A DNA stretch of 64,000 bases from Streptomyces californicus (lineage in GTDB: Bacteria > Actinomycetota > Actinomycetes > Streptomycetales > Streptomycetaceae). Location: NCBI RefSeq assembly GCF_000717645.1, contig NZ_JNZZ01000030.1:5860-69859 (forward strand), in the 5' to 3' direction. Below are positions 37,919-49,046 of the stretch, piece by piece. The stretch's first letter is position 1. Every line of letters starts with the position of its first letter. The position numbers and the translations under genes are program-made. Below the pieces are notes generated by a model, which saw only the letters and a program-made list of their open reading frames with translations, made no database searches and was not told the origin of the DNA.

Positions 37919-38770
37919 TTACGCGTGGTCGGGGCGGGTCCAGTCGTGGTCCTCGCGGACGAGGGTGAAGCCGGCTGAGCGGTAGAGGGCCGCGGCCGCT
38001 TCGTTGGCCGCCGGGGTCAGGACCGCCACCGCGCTCGCGCCCCGGTCCGCGAGGGCCGCGCAGGCGCCCAGGACCGCGTCGCGGCCGTAGCCGCGGCCCC
38101 GGTGGTCCGCGTGGGTGCCGACCGGTTCGAGGAGGCCGCATCTGCCCGGGCCCGCGAACCAGCCGGTCGCGGTGGCCGCGGCGTCCCCGTCCGGCGTGCG
38201 GACGAGCGTCTCCACGGCGAGGTGGCCCGCCGGGGACGCCCGCATCGTCTCCCAGTGCTTCAGGGCGAACGTGGACCCGGTGAAGGCCGACCTGTGCACT
38301 CGCACCCGGTCGGCCGCGTCGGACTCCTCGACCGGCAGCGCGCGCGTCGCCACCGGCCGGGGCGTCCAGGAGAAGACGAGCCGGGGCTCCTCCGAGCGGG
38401 GCCGCCACCCGGGGACGGGCAGGCCGTCCGTCCTGGCGTTGCCCCGGACGAGCAAGTCCTCCGCGTCCGCCGCCACCGCCCCGAGGTCGGTGTCGGGCGC
38501 GCCGGTCACCCGTAGGACCGGCCCGTCGAGGAAGCCCACCGCGACGGGGGCTGCGGCGTCGTGCCGGGTGTCGATGCGCGGGTCCGTCCGTCCGACACCC
38601 CGCGCGTCGACCCAGAGGTGGACCGTCGCGTCGCTGTGGCGCAGCAGCCAGCCCACGTCACCGGGGTGCAGGCCCCCGGCGGGAGCGTCCGCGGGCGTCC
38701 ACACGCTCAGCGAGCGCAGAGCGCGGGGGGTCTCGCGGGGGGACAGCGTGCGCCGTACGACAGGGGGCAT
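37919..38770 (-). CDS. GNAT-family N-acetyltransferase
   Basis: 283 residues. The GNAT domain is C-terminal (about 150-280): LLEPVGTHADHRGRGYGRDAVL is the acetyl-CoA loop and NEAAAALYRSAGFTLVREDHDW the last strand-helix. The N-terminal half (about 20-150) looks like a degenerate second GNAT domain, as in two-domain enzymes such as mycothiol synthase relatives. The substrate is unknown. ATG start. About 126 bp of GC-rich, repetitive sequence separate it from the pucR-type gene. Confidence 0.85.
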   Translation of the reverse strand: MPPVVRRTLSPRETPRALRSLSVWTPADAPAGGLHPGDVGWLLRHSDATVHLWVDARGVGRTDPRIDTRHDAAAPVAVGFLDGPVLRVTGAPDTDLGAVAADAEDLLVRGNARTDGLPVPGWRPRSEEPRLVFSWTPRPVATRALPVEESDAADRVRVHRSAFTGSTFALKHWETMRASPAGHLAVETLVRTPDGDAAATATGWFAGPGRCGLLEPVGTHADHRGRGYGRDAVLGACAALADRGASAVAVLTPAANEAAAALYRSAGFTLVREDHDWTRPDHA

Positions 38771-38896
38771 GGGCGCGAGGCTAACGGCCCGGGCGGGCCT
38801 CGGTCAGCCGGGTATCCGCTCAGGCGGGCACGGACACCGGCACCGGCACGGACACCGGAACCGGCATGGGTGCGGGCCGGGCGGACCGCCGCCGGT

Positions 38897-40513
<1,617 letters not shown>

Positions 40514-40539
40514 GGACGGTTCATCCGTTCGGGGTGGCG

Positions 40540-40562
40540 GAAGTGGAGCAAACGTACACTTC
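40540..40562. promoter_or_regulatory. Inverted repeat in the pucR/agmatinase intergenic region
   Basis: GAAGTG (40540-40545) and CACTTC (40557-40562) form a perfect 6-bp inverted repeat with an 11-bp spacer, 27 bp upstream of the PucR start. A candidate binding site for autoregulation or control of the divergent operon. Confidence 0.4.
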
Positions 40563-40745
40563 ACTGGCGTCCCCGGGCCGCCTACCGTCGTCCTCGTACG
40601 TTCCGGGCATCCACCCGGCATCCCGGGGCGGCGACCCGCTTTCCCGCGGGTCACCCGTACACGTGACCCGTACGCCATCGCGATCAACCGCGCGAAGACG
40701 TAGGGAACCGCAGGAAACCGCACGAAGAAGGAAGGGCACACCCTC

Positions 40746-41717
40746 ATGAGCAGCACCGAGTCGCCGCGCGGCCCCATCGACTCCTCCCGCATCCCGCGGT
40801 ACGCGGGGCCCGCGACGTTCGCCCGGCTGCCCCGGCTCGACGAGGTCGGCCGTACCGACGTCGCCGTGGTCGGCGTGCCCTTCGACTCCGGCGTCTCCTA
40901 CCGCCCCGGCGCCCGCTTCGGCGGCAACGCGATCCGCGAGGCGTCCCGGCTGCTCCGCCCGTACAACCCGGCCCAGGACGCCTCCCCGTTCGCCCTCGCA
41001 CAGGTCGCCGACGCCGGGGACATCGCGGCGAACCCGTTCAACATCAACGAGGCCGTCGAGACCGTCGAGGCCGCGGCCGACGACCTGCTCTCCACCGGCG
41101 CCCGCCTGATGACCCTCGGCGGCGACCACACCATCGCCCTGCCCCTCCTGCGCTCCGTCGCCAAGAAGCACGGGCCCGTCGCCCTGCTCCACTTCGACGC
41201 GCACCTGGACACCTGGGACACCTACTTCGGCGCCGAGTACACCCACGGCACCCCGTTCCGCCGGGCCGTCGAGGAAGGCATCCTCGACACCTCCGCCCTC
41301 TCCCACGTCGGCACCCGCGGCCCGCTCTACGGCAAGCAGGACCTCACCGACGACGAGAAGATGGGCTTCGGCATCGTCACCTCCGCCGACGTCATGCGGC
41401 GCGGCGTCGACGAGATCGCCGACCAGCTCCGCCAGCGCATCGGGGACCGGCCGCTGTACATCTCCATCGACATCGACGTCCTCGACCCGGCGCACGCCCC
41501 CGGCACCGGCACCCCCGAGGCCGGCGGCCTCACCTCCCGCGAGCTGCTGGAGATCCTGCGCGGGCTGGCCTCCTGCCACCTGGTCTCCGCCGACCTGGTC
41601 GAGGTCGCGCCCGCGTACGACCACGCCGAGATCACCTCCGTGGCCGCCTCCCACACCGCGTACGAGCTGACGACGATCATGTCTCGGCAGATCGCGGCCG
41701 GGAGGGACCCCAAGTGA
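40746..41717 (+). CDS. speB: Agmatinase/ureohydrolase family amidinohydrolase
   Basis: Mn-dependent enzyme that removes urea from a guanidino compound. 323 residues. All metal ligands are present: GGDHT (His), HFDAHLDTW (Asp, His, Asp) and [19 protein letters not shown] (two Asp). The substrate loop resembles agmatinase and guanidinobutyrase more than arginase, but substrate cannot be read from sequence. GAAGG precedes the ATG. The stop overlaps the next start (GTGA), so it is translationally coupled with a ThDP enzyme. The divergent PucR regulator suggests nitrogen-source control. The gene symbol is by family only. Confidence 0.88.
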   Translation: MSSTESPRGPIDSSRIPRYAGPATFARLPRLDEVGRTDVAVVGVPFDSGVSYRPGARFGGNAIREASRLLRPYNPAQDASPFALAQVADAGDIAANPFNINEAVETVEAAADDLLSTGARLMTLGGDHTIALPLLRSVAKKHGPVALLHFDAHLDTWDTYFGAEYTHGTPFRRAVEEGILDTSALSHVGTRGPLYGKQDLTDDEKMGFGIVTSADVMRRGVDEIADQLRQRIGDRPLYISIDIDVLDPAHAPGTGTPEAGGLTSRELLEILRGLASCHLVSADLVEVAPAYDHAEITSVAASHTAYELTTIMSRQIAAGRDPK

Positions 41718-43396
41718 GCCACGACCACGACGACCGGCCGCGGCTCACCGCCGCCCAGGCCGCCGCCGTCCTGACCCCGCCCCCCGGCCGCAACGGCGGC
41801 GACCTCGTCGGCGAATCCCTCCAGGGCCTCGGCGCGACCACGGTGTTCGGACTCCCCGGCCAGCACGCGCTCGGCGTCTTCGACGCGGTGCGCCGCTCCT
41901 CCCTCCGGTACGTCGGGCTCCGCGTCGAGAACAACGCGGGCTTCGCCGCCGACGCGTACGGCCGGATCACCGGCGAGGTGGCCCCGCTCCTGCTCTCCAC
42001 CGGGCCCGGCGCGCTCACCTCGCTCGCCGCGCTCCAGGAGGCGGCCGCCGCCTCCGCGCCCGTCCTCGCGATCGCCAGCCAGGTCCCCGCCGCCGGGCTC
42101 GGCGGCGGGCGGCACGGCTACCTCCACGAGCTGCGCGACCAGCAGGCGGCCGTCCGCGACATCGTGAAGTCCGTCCACACCGTGCGGACCGCGTCGCAGA
42201 TCCCGTCCGCGATCGCCGCCGCCTGGGAGTCCGCCCTGTCCGCCCCGCACGGGCCGGTCTGGGTGGAGATCCCGCAGGACGTGCTGCTGGCCGAGACGGT
42301 CCTGCCGGTCGTCAGCGCCATGGACGCCAACCCGCGCGAGCTCTACCCGCGCCCCGAGCTGACGATCGCCGCGGCCCATCTGCTGTCGAACGCGGAACGC
42401 CCGGTGATCATCGCCGGCGGCGGAGTGGTCCGCTCCGACGCCTCCGGCAAACTGCGCGCCCTGGCCGAGAAGCTCGACGCGCCCGTCGTCACCACCTTCG
42501 GCGGCAAGGGCGCCTTCCCCTGGGAGCACCCGCTGTCGCTGCGCTCCTGGCTGGAGGACCGGCACACCACCGACTTCCTGGAGGACGCGGACGTCCTGCT
42601 CGTCGTCGGCTCGGGCCTCGGCGAACTCTCCTCGAACTACCACACCTTCCGCCCGCGCGGCCGGGTGATCCAGATCGAGGCGGACGCCGGGAAGCTGGAG
42701 TCCAACCACCCCGCGCTCGGCATCCACTCCGACGCCCGCGAGGCGCTGGCCGACCTCCTGGACGCCGTCGAGCGCCGTGAGGACCCGGACGCCGCCGACC
42801 GCGTGCGTACGGTGCTGGAGAAGGTACGGGTCCGGATCGACGCCCAGGACCTCGTCCTGGAGCAGCAGGTCCTCGCCGCCGTCCGTGAGGCGCTGCCCGC
42901 CGCCGCGCCCAGCTTCTGGGACATGACGATCCTCGCGTACTGGGCGTGGTCCGCGTTCGACGCGCGGCGCCCCAACACCATGCACTCCGCCCAGGGCGCG
43001 GGCGGCCTCGGATACGCCTTCCCGGCGGCCGTCGGGGCGGCGGTCGCCGATCCGACGAAGCCGGTGCTCGCGGTCTCCGGCGACGGCGGGGCGATGTACT
43101 CCATCGCGGAGCTGGCCACCGCCCGCCAGTACGACCTGCCGCTGACCTGGCTGATCGTCGACGACGGCGGCTACGGCATCCTGCGCGAGTACATGACGGA
43201 CGCCTTCGGCGAGACCACCGGGACCGAACTGTCCCGTCCGGACTTCGTCGCGCTCGCCGAGTCCTTCGGCGTCCCGGCCGTCCGTACGACACCGGAGTCC
43301 CTCGCCGCCGATCTCGGCACGGCGCTGGCCGCCCCGGGGCCGTCCGTCGTCGTGCTGCCGGCCCTGCTCCGGATGTTCGAGCCGACGCATCTGTGA
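41714..43396 (+). CDS. Thiamine-diphosphate enzyme of the acetolactate synthase/CEAS superfamily
   Basis: 560 residues with the three ThDP-enzyme domains. The PYR domain has the catalytic Glu in [14 protein letters not shown] (about residue 75). The middle domain (about 210-340) shows [13 protein letters not shown]. In the PP domain [12 protein letters not shown] begins the ThDP motif, but its end reads [10 protein letters not shown], with Asp where Asn-Asn is usual. No regulatory subunit gene is present, so it is not a housekeeping acetolactate synthase. It starts at GTG 41714 inside the stop of the amidinohydrolase gene. An amidinohydrolase plus ThDP synthase also occurs in clavulanate clusters (pah and ceaS), but no beta-lactam synthetase is here. 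Reaction unknown. Confidence 0.87.
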   Translation: MSHDHDDRPRLTAAQAAAVLTPPPGRNGGDLVGESLQGLGATTVFGLPGQHALGVFDAVRRSSLRYVGLRVENNAGFAADAYGRITGEVAPLLLSTGPGALTSLAALQEAAAASAPVLAIASQVPAAGLGGGRHGYLHELRDQQAAVRDIVKSVHTVRTASQIPSAIAAAWESALSAPHGPVWVEIPQDVLLAETVLPVVSAMDANPRELYPRPELTIAAAHLLSNAERPVIIAGGGVVRSDASGKLRALAEKLDAPVVTTFGGKGAFPWEHPLSLRSWLEDRHTTDFLEDADVLLVVGSGLGELSSNYHTFRPRGRVIQIEADAGKLESNHPALGIHSDAREALADLLDAVERREDPDAADRVRTVLEKVRVRIDAQDLVLEQQVLAAVREALPAAAPSFWDMTILAYWAWSAFDARRPNTMHSAQGAGGLGYAFPAAVGAAVADPTKPVLAVSGDGGAMYSIAELATARQYDLPLTWLIVDDGGYGILREYMTDAFGETTGTELSRPDFVALAESFGVPAVRTTPESLAADLGTALAAPGPSVVVLPALLRMFEPTHL

Positions 43397-43403
43397 GCCG
43401 CGC

Positions 43404-43435
43404 GCGTGGTGGCCCGGCCCGCTGGGCCACCACGC
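43404..43435. terminator. Bidirectional hairpin terminator
   Basis: A 12-bp stem (43404-43415 with 43424-43435) lies directly after the ThDP-enzyme stop and just before the end of the convergent antitoxin gene. Confidence 0.75.
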
Positions 43436-43449
43436 ACGGAGAGCGCGGG

Positions 43450-43869
43450 CTACCCCTGGGCCGCCTGCCGGGCCGGGGCCTCGTAGGGCTCGTCCTCCTT
43501 TTCGGGAGAGGCCGGTGCGGACGCCTCCGGTGTGTCGTTGTCGAGATCGGTGAACGTCACACGGATGCTGCTCCCGAACAGCTCCATCCAGAACTTCGCC
43601 TCCATGGCGCGGGCCAGCCGTGCCAGCAGGGGCACCGTGGGAACCGTGCCGCCGAGCTCCAGTTTCGAGACCTGCGGCTGTGTCATACCGGCGCGTCGGG
43701 CCAGCTCGGTCTGTGAGAGGCCGAGGGCGACCCGGCGGTCGTACACGGCCTGTCCGAGGTCGAACGCGAGGGAGATCTCCTCGCGAAGCCGCTCCACCTC
43801 GGGGCCCTCGGCGATCCCCCGCGCGACCTTCTCGTCGCGTGCGAGCTTCCAGCGTGCGTGGCTGGCCAT
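43450..43869 (-). CDS. XRE-family antitoxin (HigA-like)
   Basis: 139 residues. The helix-turn-helix (about 45-95) is VYDRRVALGLSQTELARRAGMTQPQVSKLELGGTVPTVPLLARLARAM. The C-terminal tail (about 110-139) is acidic and disordered, as in antitoxins that wrap the toxin. The ATG overlaps the toxin stop by one base (TAATG), giving the toxin-first order of HigBA. It likely represses the operon together with the toxin. Confidence 0.88.
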   Translation of the reverse strand: MASHARWKLARDEKVARGIAEGPEVERLREEISLAFDLGQAVYDRRVALGLSQTELARRAGMTQPQVSKLELGGTVPTVPLLARLARAMEAKFWMELFGSSIRVTFTDLDNDTPEASAPASPEKEDEPYEAPARQAAQG

Positions 43870-44258
43870 TACCGCTTCTCCTTCTCCTCGTCGACTGTGC
43901 GCGTGTACACGTCATGAGCCGCTCGGTGCTCGGTCTCGCACAGCACTTTGGCGCGCTTGGCGCGAGCGATCTCGGCAGTCTCCCGCCGTCGGGTCTTGCG
44001 GAAGACGGTAAGCAGGACGATCCGCCGATCCGGCGCGAGCCAGTAGGGAATCCGAGTGGCGTGCCCGGACCGCCCGAGGCTGAACCGAAGCTCGCGGACA
44101 CCGTCGCCGAGGTGCCGGGAGTACGGCTCCCCCAAGGTCGTGGGGTGTTCCCGCAGCAGGTCGGCCACGTGCTCGACCACGAGGAAGTCGCGGAGCGAAA
44201 GGTTCATCAGCCACAGTCGAACCTCGGGTTCGATCTCGATCACATAGGGTGTTTCCAT
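43869..44258 (-). CDS. RelE/HigB-type toxin
   Basis: 129-residue basic protein of the phage Gp49/HigB-like RelE superfamily, predicted ribosome-dependent mRNA interferase. VRELRFSLGRSGHATRIPYWLAPDRRIVLLTVFRKTRRRETAEIARAKRAK covers the core strands and the C-terminal basic helix typical of the family. A longer tail (about 105-129) follows. It precedes its antitoxin, with one base of overlap. A palindrome covers its start codon. Confidence 0.86.
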   Translation of the reverse strand: METPYVIEIEPEVRLWLMNLSLRDFLVVEHVADLLREHPTTLGEPYSRHLGDGVRELRFSLGRSGHATRIPYWLAPDRRIVLLTVFRKTRRRETAEIARAKRAKVLCETEHRAAHDVYTRTVDEEKEKR

Positions 44259-44267
44259 ATATCGGAA
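44253..44267. promoter_or_regulatory. Candidate HigBA autoregulatory operator
   Basis: TTCCATATATCGGAA pairs TTCC with GGAA around an AT-rich centre and overlaps the toxin start codon. The AT content is markedly higher than the surroundings. It is likely the antitoxin binding site. The remaining bases to 44552 hold the ABC transporter leader, with several short ATCGAG repeats near 44503-44530. Confidence 0.55.
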
Positions 44268-44552
44268 CGTATAGATGCTTCAGTGTATATGGCTTGCCCT
44301 CTTCGCGCAGTCACCTGAAAGAGTGATCAGCCCCTTCGGTGTTGCCGCCCCGCTTTGTTGCGGAGGGATGAAATCCGGTCGCAGCCGTGTTGCCGCCTCC
44401 GGACGACCCGACCGGAACCGGCCGACCGGACCGCACGACCGGACTGCTCGACCGCCGCTGTCCGGCGGCGACCGGCGGCCGGGCCGGGCCGGGCCGTCGA
44501 ACCATCGAGTCATCGAGCCATCGAGACCACCGAGCCGAACGGGAGGCGACGC

Positions 44553-47500
44553 GTGACGGGCGCAGAACGACAGGGGTGGGGCCGGCGGCTGACCGGGTAC
44601 GCGTGGCGGTACCGGCGCAACGTCGTGCTCGCCCTCGGCTCGTCCCTCGCCGGCATGGCCGTGATGGCCCTCGTCCCGCTGATCACCAAGGTGATCATCG
44701 ACGACGTGGTCACCGACCACACCCGCTCCCTCGCCGTGTGGACCGGACTGCTCGTCGGCGCGGCCGTCCTCGTCTACGTCGCCACCTACATCCGCCGGTA
44801 CTACGGCGGCCGGCTCGCCCTGGACGTCCAGCACGATCTGCGTACGGACATGTACGCGACGATCACCCGGCTCGACGGGAAGCGTCAGGACGAGCTGTCC
44901 ACCGGGCAGGTCGTCGGCCGCGCCACCAGCGACCTCCAGCTGATCCAGGGGCTGCTGTTCATGCTCCCGATGACCATCGGGAACGTGCTGCTCTTCCTCA
45001 TCTCCCTGGTGATCATGGCGTGGCTCTCCCTCCCGCTCACGCTCGTCGCCCTCGCCGTCGCCCCCGCCCTCTGGTTCATCGCCCGCCGTTCCAAGGCCCG
45101 CCTCTTCCCCGCCACCTGGTACGCCCAGAGCCAGGCCGCCGCCGTCGCCGGCGTCGTGGACGGGGCCGTCTCCGGGGTCCGGGTCGTCAAGGGGTTCGGC
45201 CAGGAGGACCAGGAGACCGGCAAGCTCCGCGAGGTCGGGCGGCGCCTCTTCGCCGGGCGGCTGCGCACCATCCGGCTGAACTCCCGCTACACGCCCGCCC
45301 TCCAGGCCGTGCCCGCGCTCGGCCAGGTCGCCATGCTCGCGCTCGGCGGCTGGCTGGCCACCCGGGGCGAGATCACGCTCGGCACGTTCGTCGCCTTCTC
45401 CACCTACCTGGCCCAGCTCGTCGGCCCGGTCCGGATGCTCGCCATGGTCCTCACCGTCGGCCAGCAGGCCCGCGCCGGCGTGGAGCGCGTCCTGGAGCTC
45501 ATCGACACCGAGCCCTCCATGAAGGACGGCACGAAGGAGCTGCCCGCCGACGCCCCGGCCGGCATCGAGTTCGACGACGTACGGTTCGGCTACGGTCCCG
45601 ACCGCCCGGCCTCCGCCGCCGACGAGGGCCCCGGGAGCAAAGCCTCCGAACGCCCCGTCCTCGACGGGTTCTCGCTCACCGTCGAACCCGGCGAGACCGT
45701 CGCCGTCGTCGGCGCGTCCGGCAGCGGCAAGTCCACGCTCTCCCTTCTGGTGCCCCGCTTCTACGACGTGTCCCACGGGGCCGTCCTCGTCGGTGGCCGC
45801 GACGTCCGCGAGCTGACCCAGGCGTCCCTGCGCTCGGCGATCGGGCTGGTCCCCGAGGACAGCTTCCTGTTCTCCGACACCGTCCGCGCCAACATCGCGT
45901 ACGGCGTCCCCGACGCCACCCAGGAGCAGATCGAGCGGGCCGCCCGCGCCGCCCAGGCGCACGGCTTCATCTCCGACCTGCCCGACGGGTACGACACCAC
46001 CGTCGGCGAGCACGGCCTCACCCTCTCCGGCGGCCAGCGCCAGCGCGTCGCCCTCGCCCGCGCCATCCTCACCGACCCCCGGCTCCTCCTCCTCGACGAC
46101 GCGACCTCCGCCGTCGACGCCCGCGTCGAGCACGAGATCCACGACGCCCTCAAGCGGGTGATGGCGGGCCGCACCACCCTCCTCATCGCCCACCGCCGCT
46201 CCACCCTCCAGCTCGCGGACCGCATCGCCGTCCTGGACGGCGGGAAGCTCGCCGCGCTCGGCACCCACGAGGAGTTGGAGCGCACCTCGCCCCTCTACCG
46301 CAGGCTGCTCACCGACCCCGACGAGCTGGGCGGCGCCTCGCCCGGCCACCGGCCGGCGCCGACCGCGGCGGACCCCGGGGACGACCGCATGCTCCAGGAG
46401 GAGCTGGACGCGGAGTTCGACGCCGAGCGCGGCATCACGCCCGCGCTGTGGATCCGCGAGGAGGAGGAGCGGGACGCCACCGTCGCCGGCATGCCCGCGA
46501 CGCCCGAACTCCTCGCCCAGGTCGAGGCGCTGCCCCCGGCCACGGACACCCCCGAGGTCGACGAGACCGCCGCCATGCGCCCGGAGGAGTCCTACGGTCT
46601 GCGGCGGCTGGTGCGCGGCTTCGGGGCCGTCCTGCTGCTGAGCTTCGGCCTGGTCGCCGTGGACGCGGGCATGGGCCTGCTGCTCCCGGTCCTCATCCGG
46701 CACGGCATCGACGAGGGCGTCACTCAGCTCTCGCTCGGCGCGGTGTGGGCGGCCTCCGCGATCGCGCTCGTCGTCGTGCTCGTCCAGTGGGCGGCCCAGA
46801 CCGGCGAGATCCGGATGACCGGCCGGACCGGCGAGCGCATGCTCTACTCGCTCCGGCTCAAGATCTTCGCCCAGCTCCAGCGCCTCGGTCTCGACTACTA
46901 CGAACGCGAGCTGACCGGCCGGATCATGACCCGGATGACGACGGACGTGGACGCGCTCTCCACGTTCCTGCAGACCGGTCTGGTCACCGCGTTCGTCTCG
47001 GTGGTCACCTTCTTCGGGATCATGGTCGCCCTGCTCGTCCTGGACCTCCAGCTCGCCCTGGTCGTCTTCGCCACCCTGCCCGTGCTGATCATCGGCACGG
47101 TCTTCTTCCGGCGCAGCAGCGTCAAGGCGTACGAACTGGCCCGGACCCGCATCAGCGCGGTCAACGCCGACCTCCAGGAGTCCGTCGCCGGTCTCCGGAT
47201 CGTCCAGGCGTTCGGCCGCGAGCACGACGGAGCCGTCCGCTTCACCGAGCGGAGCGACAGCTACCGCCAGGCCCGGGTGCGCGGCCAGTGGCTGATCTCC
47301 GTCTACTTCCCGTTCGTCCAGCTCCTGGCCTCCGTCGCCGCGGCCGCCGTCATGATCGTCGGCGCGGGCCGGATCGATGACGGCACGCTGACCACCGGCG
47401 CCCTGGTCGCCTACCTCCTCTACATCGACCTCTTCTTCGCCCCCGTCCAGCAGCTCTCCCAGGTCTTCGACGGCTACCAGCAGGCCACGGTCTCGCTCGG

Positions 47501-48326
47501 CCGCATCCAGGAGCTGCTGCGCGAGCCCACCTCGACCGCCGACCCGGACGAACCGCGCGACGTGCTCTCCCTGCGCGGCGAGATCGCGTTCGAGGACGTG
47601 TCGTTCGCGTACGGGGACGACGAGGAGGCCCTGACCGGTGTGGACCTGCGCATCCCGGCCGGGCAGACGGTGGCGTTCGTGGGGGAGACGGGCGCCGGGA
47701 AGTCGACCCTGGTCAAGCTGGTCGCCCGGTACTACGACCCCACCGGCGGCCGGGTCACCGCCGACGGGGCCGACCTGCGCACCCTCGACTCGACCGCCTA
47801 CCGGCACCGGCTCGGCGTCGTCCCGCAGGAGGCGTACCTCTTCGCCGGCACCGTGCGCGACGCCATCGCCTACGGGCGGCCCGACGCCACCGACGCCCAG
47901 GTCGAGGCGGCGGCCCGCGCGGTCGGCGCGCACGAGATGATCGCCACGCTGGAGGGCGGCTACCTCCACGAGGTCGCCGAGCGCGGCCGCAACCTCTCCG
48001 CCGGCCAGCGCCAGCTCGTCGCGCTGGCCCGCGCCGAGCTGGTCGATCCGGACATCCTGCTCCTGGACGAGGCCACCGCCGCGCTGGACCTCGCCACCGA
48101 GGCCCTGGTCAACCAGGCCACCGACCGGCTGGCCGGCCGCCGCACCACCCTGGTCGTCGCCCACCGGCTGACCACCGCGGCCCGTGCCGACCGCGTGGTG
48201 GTGATGGACCACGGGCGCGTCGCCGAGGACGGCACGCACGACGAGCTGCTGGCCCTGGGCGGACGGTACGCCCGGCTGTGGCGCACGTTCATAGGGGAGG
48301 ACGAGCCGGTGACGGTCGTCGGCTGA
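44553..48326 (+). CDS. Fused two-half ABC multidrug exporter with one degenerate ATPase site
   Basis: 1257 residues: TMD1 (about 15-300), NBD1 (about 340-590), an acidic linker (about 590-680), TMD2 (about 690-990), NBD2 (about 1010-1250). Each TMD has six helices of type IV exporters. NBD1 has Walker A GASGSGKST, signature LSGGQ, but Walker B LLLLDDATSAVD with Asp in place of the catalytic Glu. NBD2 has GETGAGKST, Walker B LLLDEATAALD with the Glu, but signature LSAGQ. This is the asymmetry of heterodimeric exporters (TM287/288, LmrCD), here fused in one chain. GTG start with GGGAGG upstream. Substrate unknown. Inner membrane. Confidence 0.92.
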   Translation: MTGAERQGWGRRLTGYAWRYRRNVVLALGSSLAGMAVMALVPLITKVIIDDVVTDHTRSLAVWTGLLVGAAVLVYVATYIRRYYGGRLALDVQHDLRTDMYATITRLDGKRQDELSTGQVVGRATSDLQLIQGLLFMLPMTIGNVLLFLISLVIMAWLSLPLTLVALAVAPALWFIARRSKARLFPATWYAQSQAAAVAGVVDGAVSGVRVVKGFGQEDQETGKLREVGRRLFAGRLRTIRLNSRYTPALQAVPALGQVAMLALGGWLATRGEITLGTFVAFSTYLAQLVGPVRMLAMVLTVGQQARAGVERVLELIDTEPSMKDGTKELPADAPAGIEFDDVRFGYGPDRPASAADEGPGSKASERPVLDGFSLTVEPGETVAVVGASGSGKSTLSLLVPRFYDVSHGAVLVGGRDVRELTQASLRSAIGLVPEDSFLFSDTVRANIAYGVPDATQEQIERAARAAQAHGFISDLPDGYDTTVGEHGLTLSGGQRQRVALARAILTDPRLLLLDDATSAVDARVEHEIHDALKRVMAGRTTLLIAHRRSTLQLADRIAVLDGGKLAALGTHEELERTSPLYRRLLTDPDELGGASPGHRPAPTAADPGDDRMLQEELDAEFDAERGITPALWIREEEERDATVAGMPATPELLAQVEALPPATDTPEVDETAAMRPEESYGLRRLVRGFGAVLLLSFGLVAVDAGMGLLLPVLIRHGIDEGVTQLSLGAVWAASAIALVVVLVQWAAQTGEIRMTGRTGERMLYSLRLKIFAQLQRLGLDYYERELTGRIMTRMTTDVDALSTFLQTGLVTAFVSVVTFFGIMVALLVLDLQLALVVFATLPVLIIGTVFFRRSSVKAYELARTRISAVNADLQESVAGLRIVQAFGREHDGAVRFTERSDSYRQARVRGQWLISVYFPFVQLLASVAAAAVMIVGAGRIDDGTLTTGALVAYLLYIDLFFAPVQQLSQVFDGYQQATVSLGRIQELLREPTSTADPDEPRDVLSLRGEIAFEDVSFAYGDDEEALTGVDLRIPAGQTVAFVGETGAGKSTLVKLVARYYDPTGGRVTADGADLRTLDSTAYRHRLGVVPQEAYLFAGTVRDAIAYGRPDATDAQVEAAARAVGAHEMIATLEGGYLHEVAERGRNLSAGQRQLVALARAELVDPDILLLDEATAALDLATEALVNQATDRLAGRRTTLVVAHRLTTAARADRVVVMDHGRVAEDGTHDELLALGGRYARLWRTFIGEDEPVTVVG

Positions 48327-48605
48327 GGGGAGGCGGCCGGTCCCGCCCCGGCCGTGCAACCTCTCACGGCGTTTCTGCGTCGTAGCCGGAGACGCGGGAG
48401 TGCGTACAGACGTCAGGTGGGGGCGAAGGTGTTCGACTGGGCTGCGGGGCCACCGGGGTGGAGAGCCGTCACCGGCGGGGGAGCGACGGCCGGACGCCCC
48501 GACTCCGCCAGGCCCCACCCCGCCCGGCCTGACCACGACCGTTCCGAGCCCACCCGACCTGACTCCGCCCGGTCCGGCCCCACCGGCTCCCGGAGGCGGA
48601 GGCTC

Positions 48606-48968
48606 GTGGTCCGCGTTCTCGTGCTCCCCCTCCTGGCCGGGCTCGTGCCCCTCCTCGCCGCCCCCGGCGCCGCGCACGCCGCGGCCGGCTGCTCCGGTCG
48701 CCCCGCGAAGACCGTCGAGTTCTCCACCGGGGAACTGCGCGTCTACAAGAGCCGCTCCCAGGCGTGCGCCGTGACCGTCGCCAAGAAGCCCGGCAAGCGG
48801 AGGACGATGAGCGTCACCCTCCAGGCGCGCGGCGGACGCGCCGTCACCGACAAGGGCGCGTACACGAAGATGGCCGGTCCGGTCACGGTCAGCGCGCTGA
48901 ACCGCTGCGTCCGGGCCACCGGTGCGATCGGCAAGAAGTCCGCCTCCACCGGATGGATTCTCTGCTGA
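48606..48968 (+). CDS. Small secreted cysteine-containing protein
   Basis: About 120 residues. The signal peptide (LVLPLLAGLVPLLAAPGAAHA) leaves a mature domain of about 93 residues with four cysteines (AAGCSGRP, SQACAVTV, LNRCVRAT and the C-terminal C). It is basic and rich in Lys/Arg/Thr. I chose GTG 48606, which follows GGAGGCGGAGG and places the hydrophobic segment at the N-terminus; the longer open frame upstream is Pro/Arg-rich and unlikely. I do not recognise the family. The 279 bases before it hold no other gene. Confidence 0.72.
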   Translation: MVRVLVLPLLAGLVPLLAAPGAAHAAAGCSGRPAKTVEFSTGELRVYKSRSQACAVTVAKKPGKRRTMSVTLQARGGRAVTDKGAYTKMAGPVTVSALNRCVRATGAIGKKSASTGWILC

Positions 48969-49046
48969 CACGGGCAACCGGGTCTGGCGTGGCGTGTGTT
49001 GCCCCGATAAGTTCACGGCGACTGTTGTGAATCAAGGGGAGGGTGC

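Noticed and set aside
48354..48605. N-terminal extension of the small secreted protein
   Set aside because: It is Pro/Arg/Ser-rich without a start signal, and would bury the signal peptide; the strong Shine-Dalgarno sits just before GTG 48606.
44280..49016. Very long minus-strand open frame (over 1,500 codons) antisense to the ABC exporter
   Set aside because: It mirrors the exporter gene, reads as Gly/Asp/Arg/Val-rich low complexity with no domain, and arises from high GC at third positions of the real gene.
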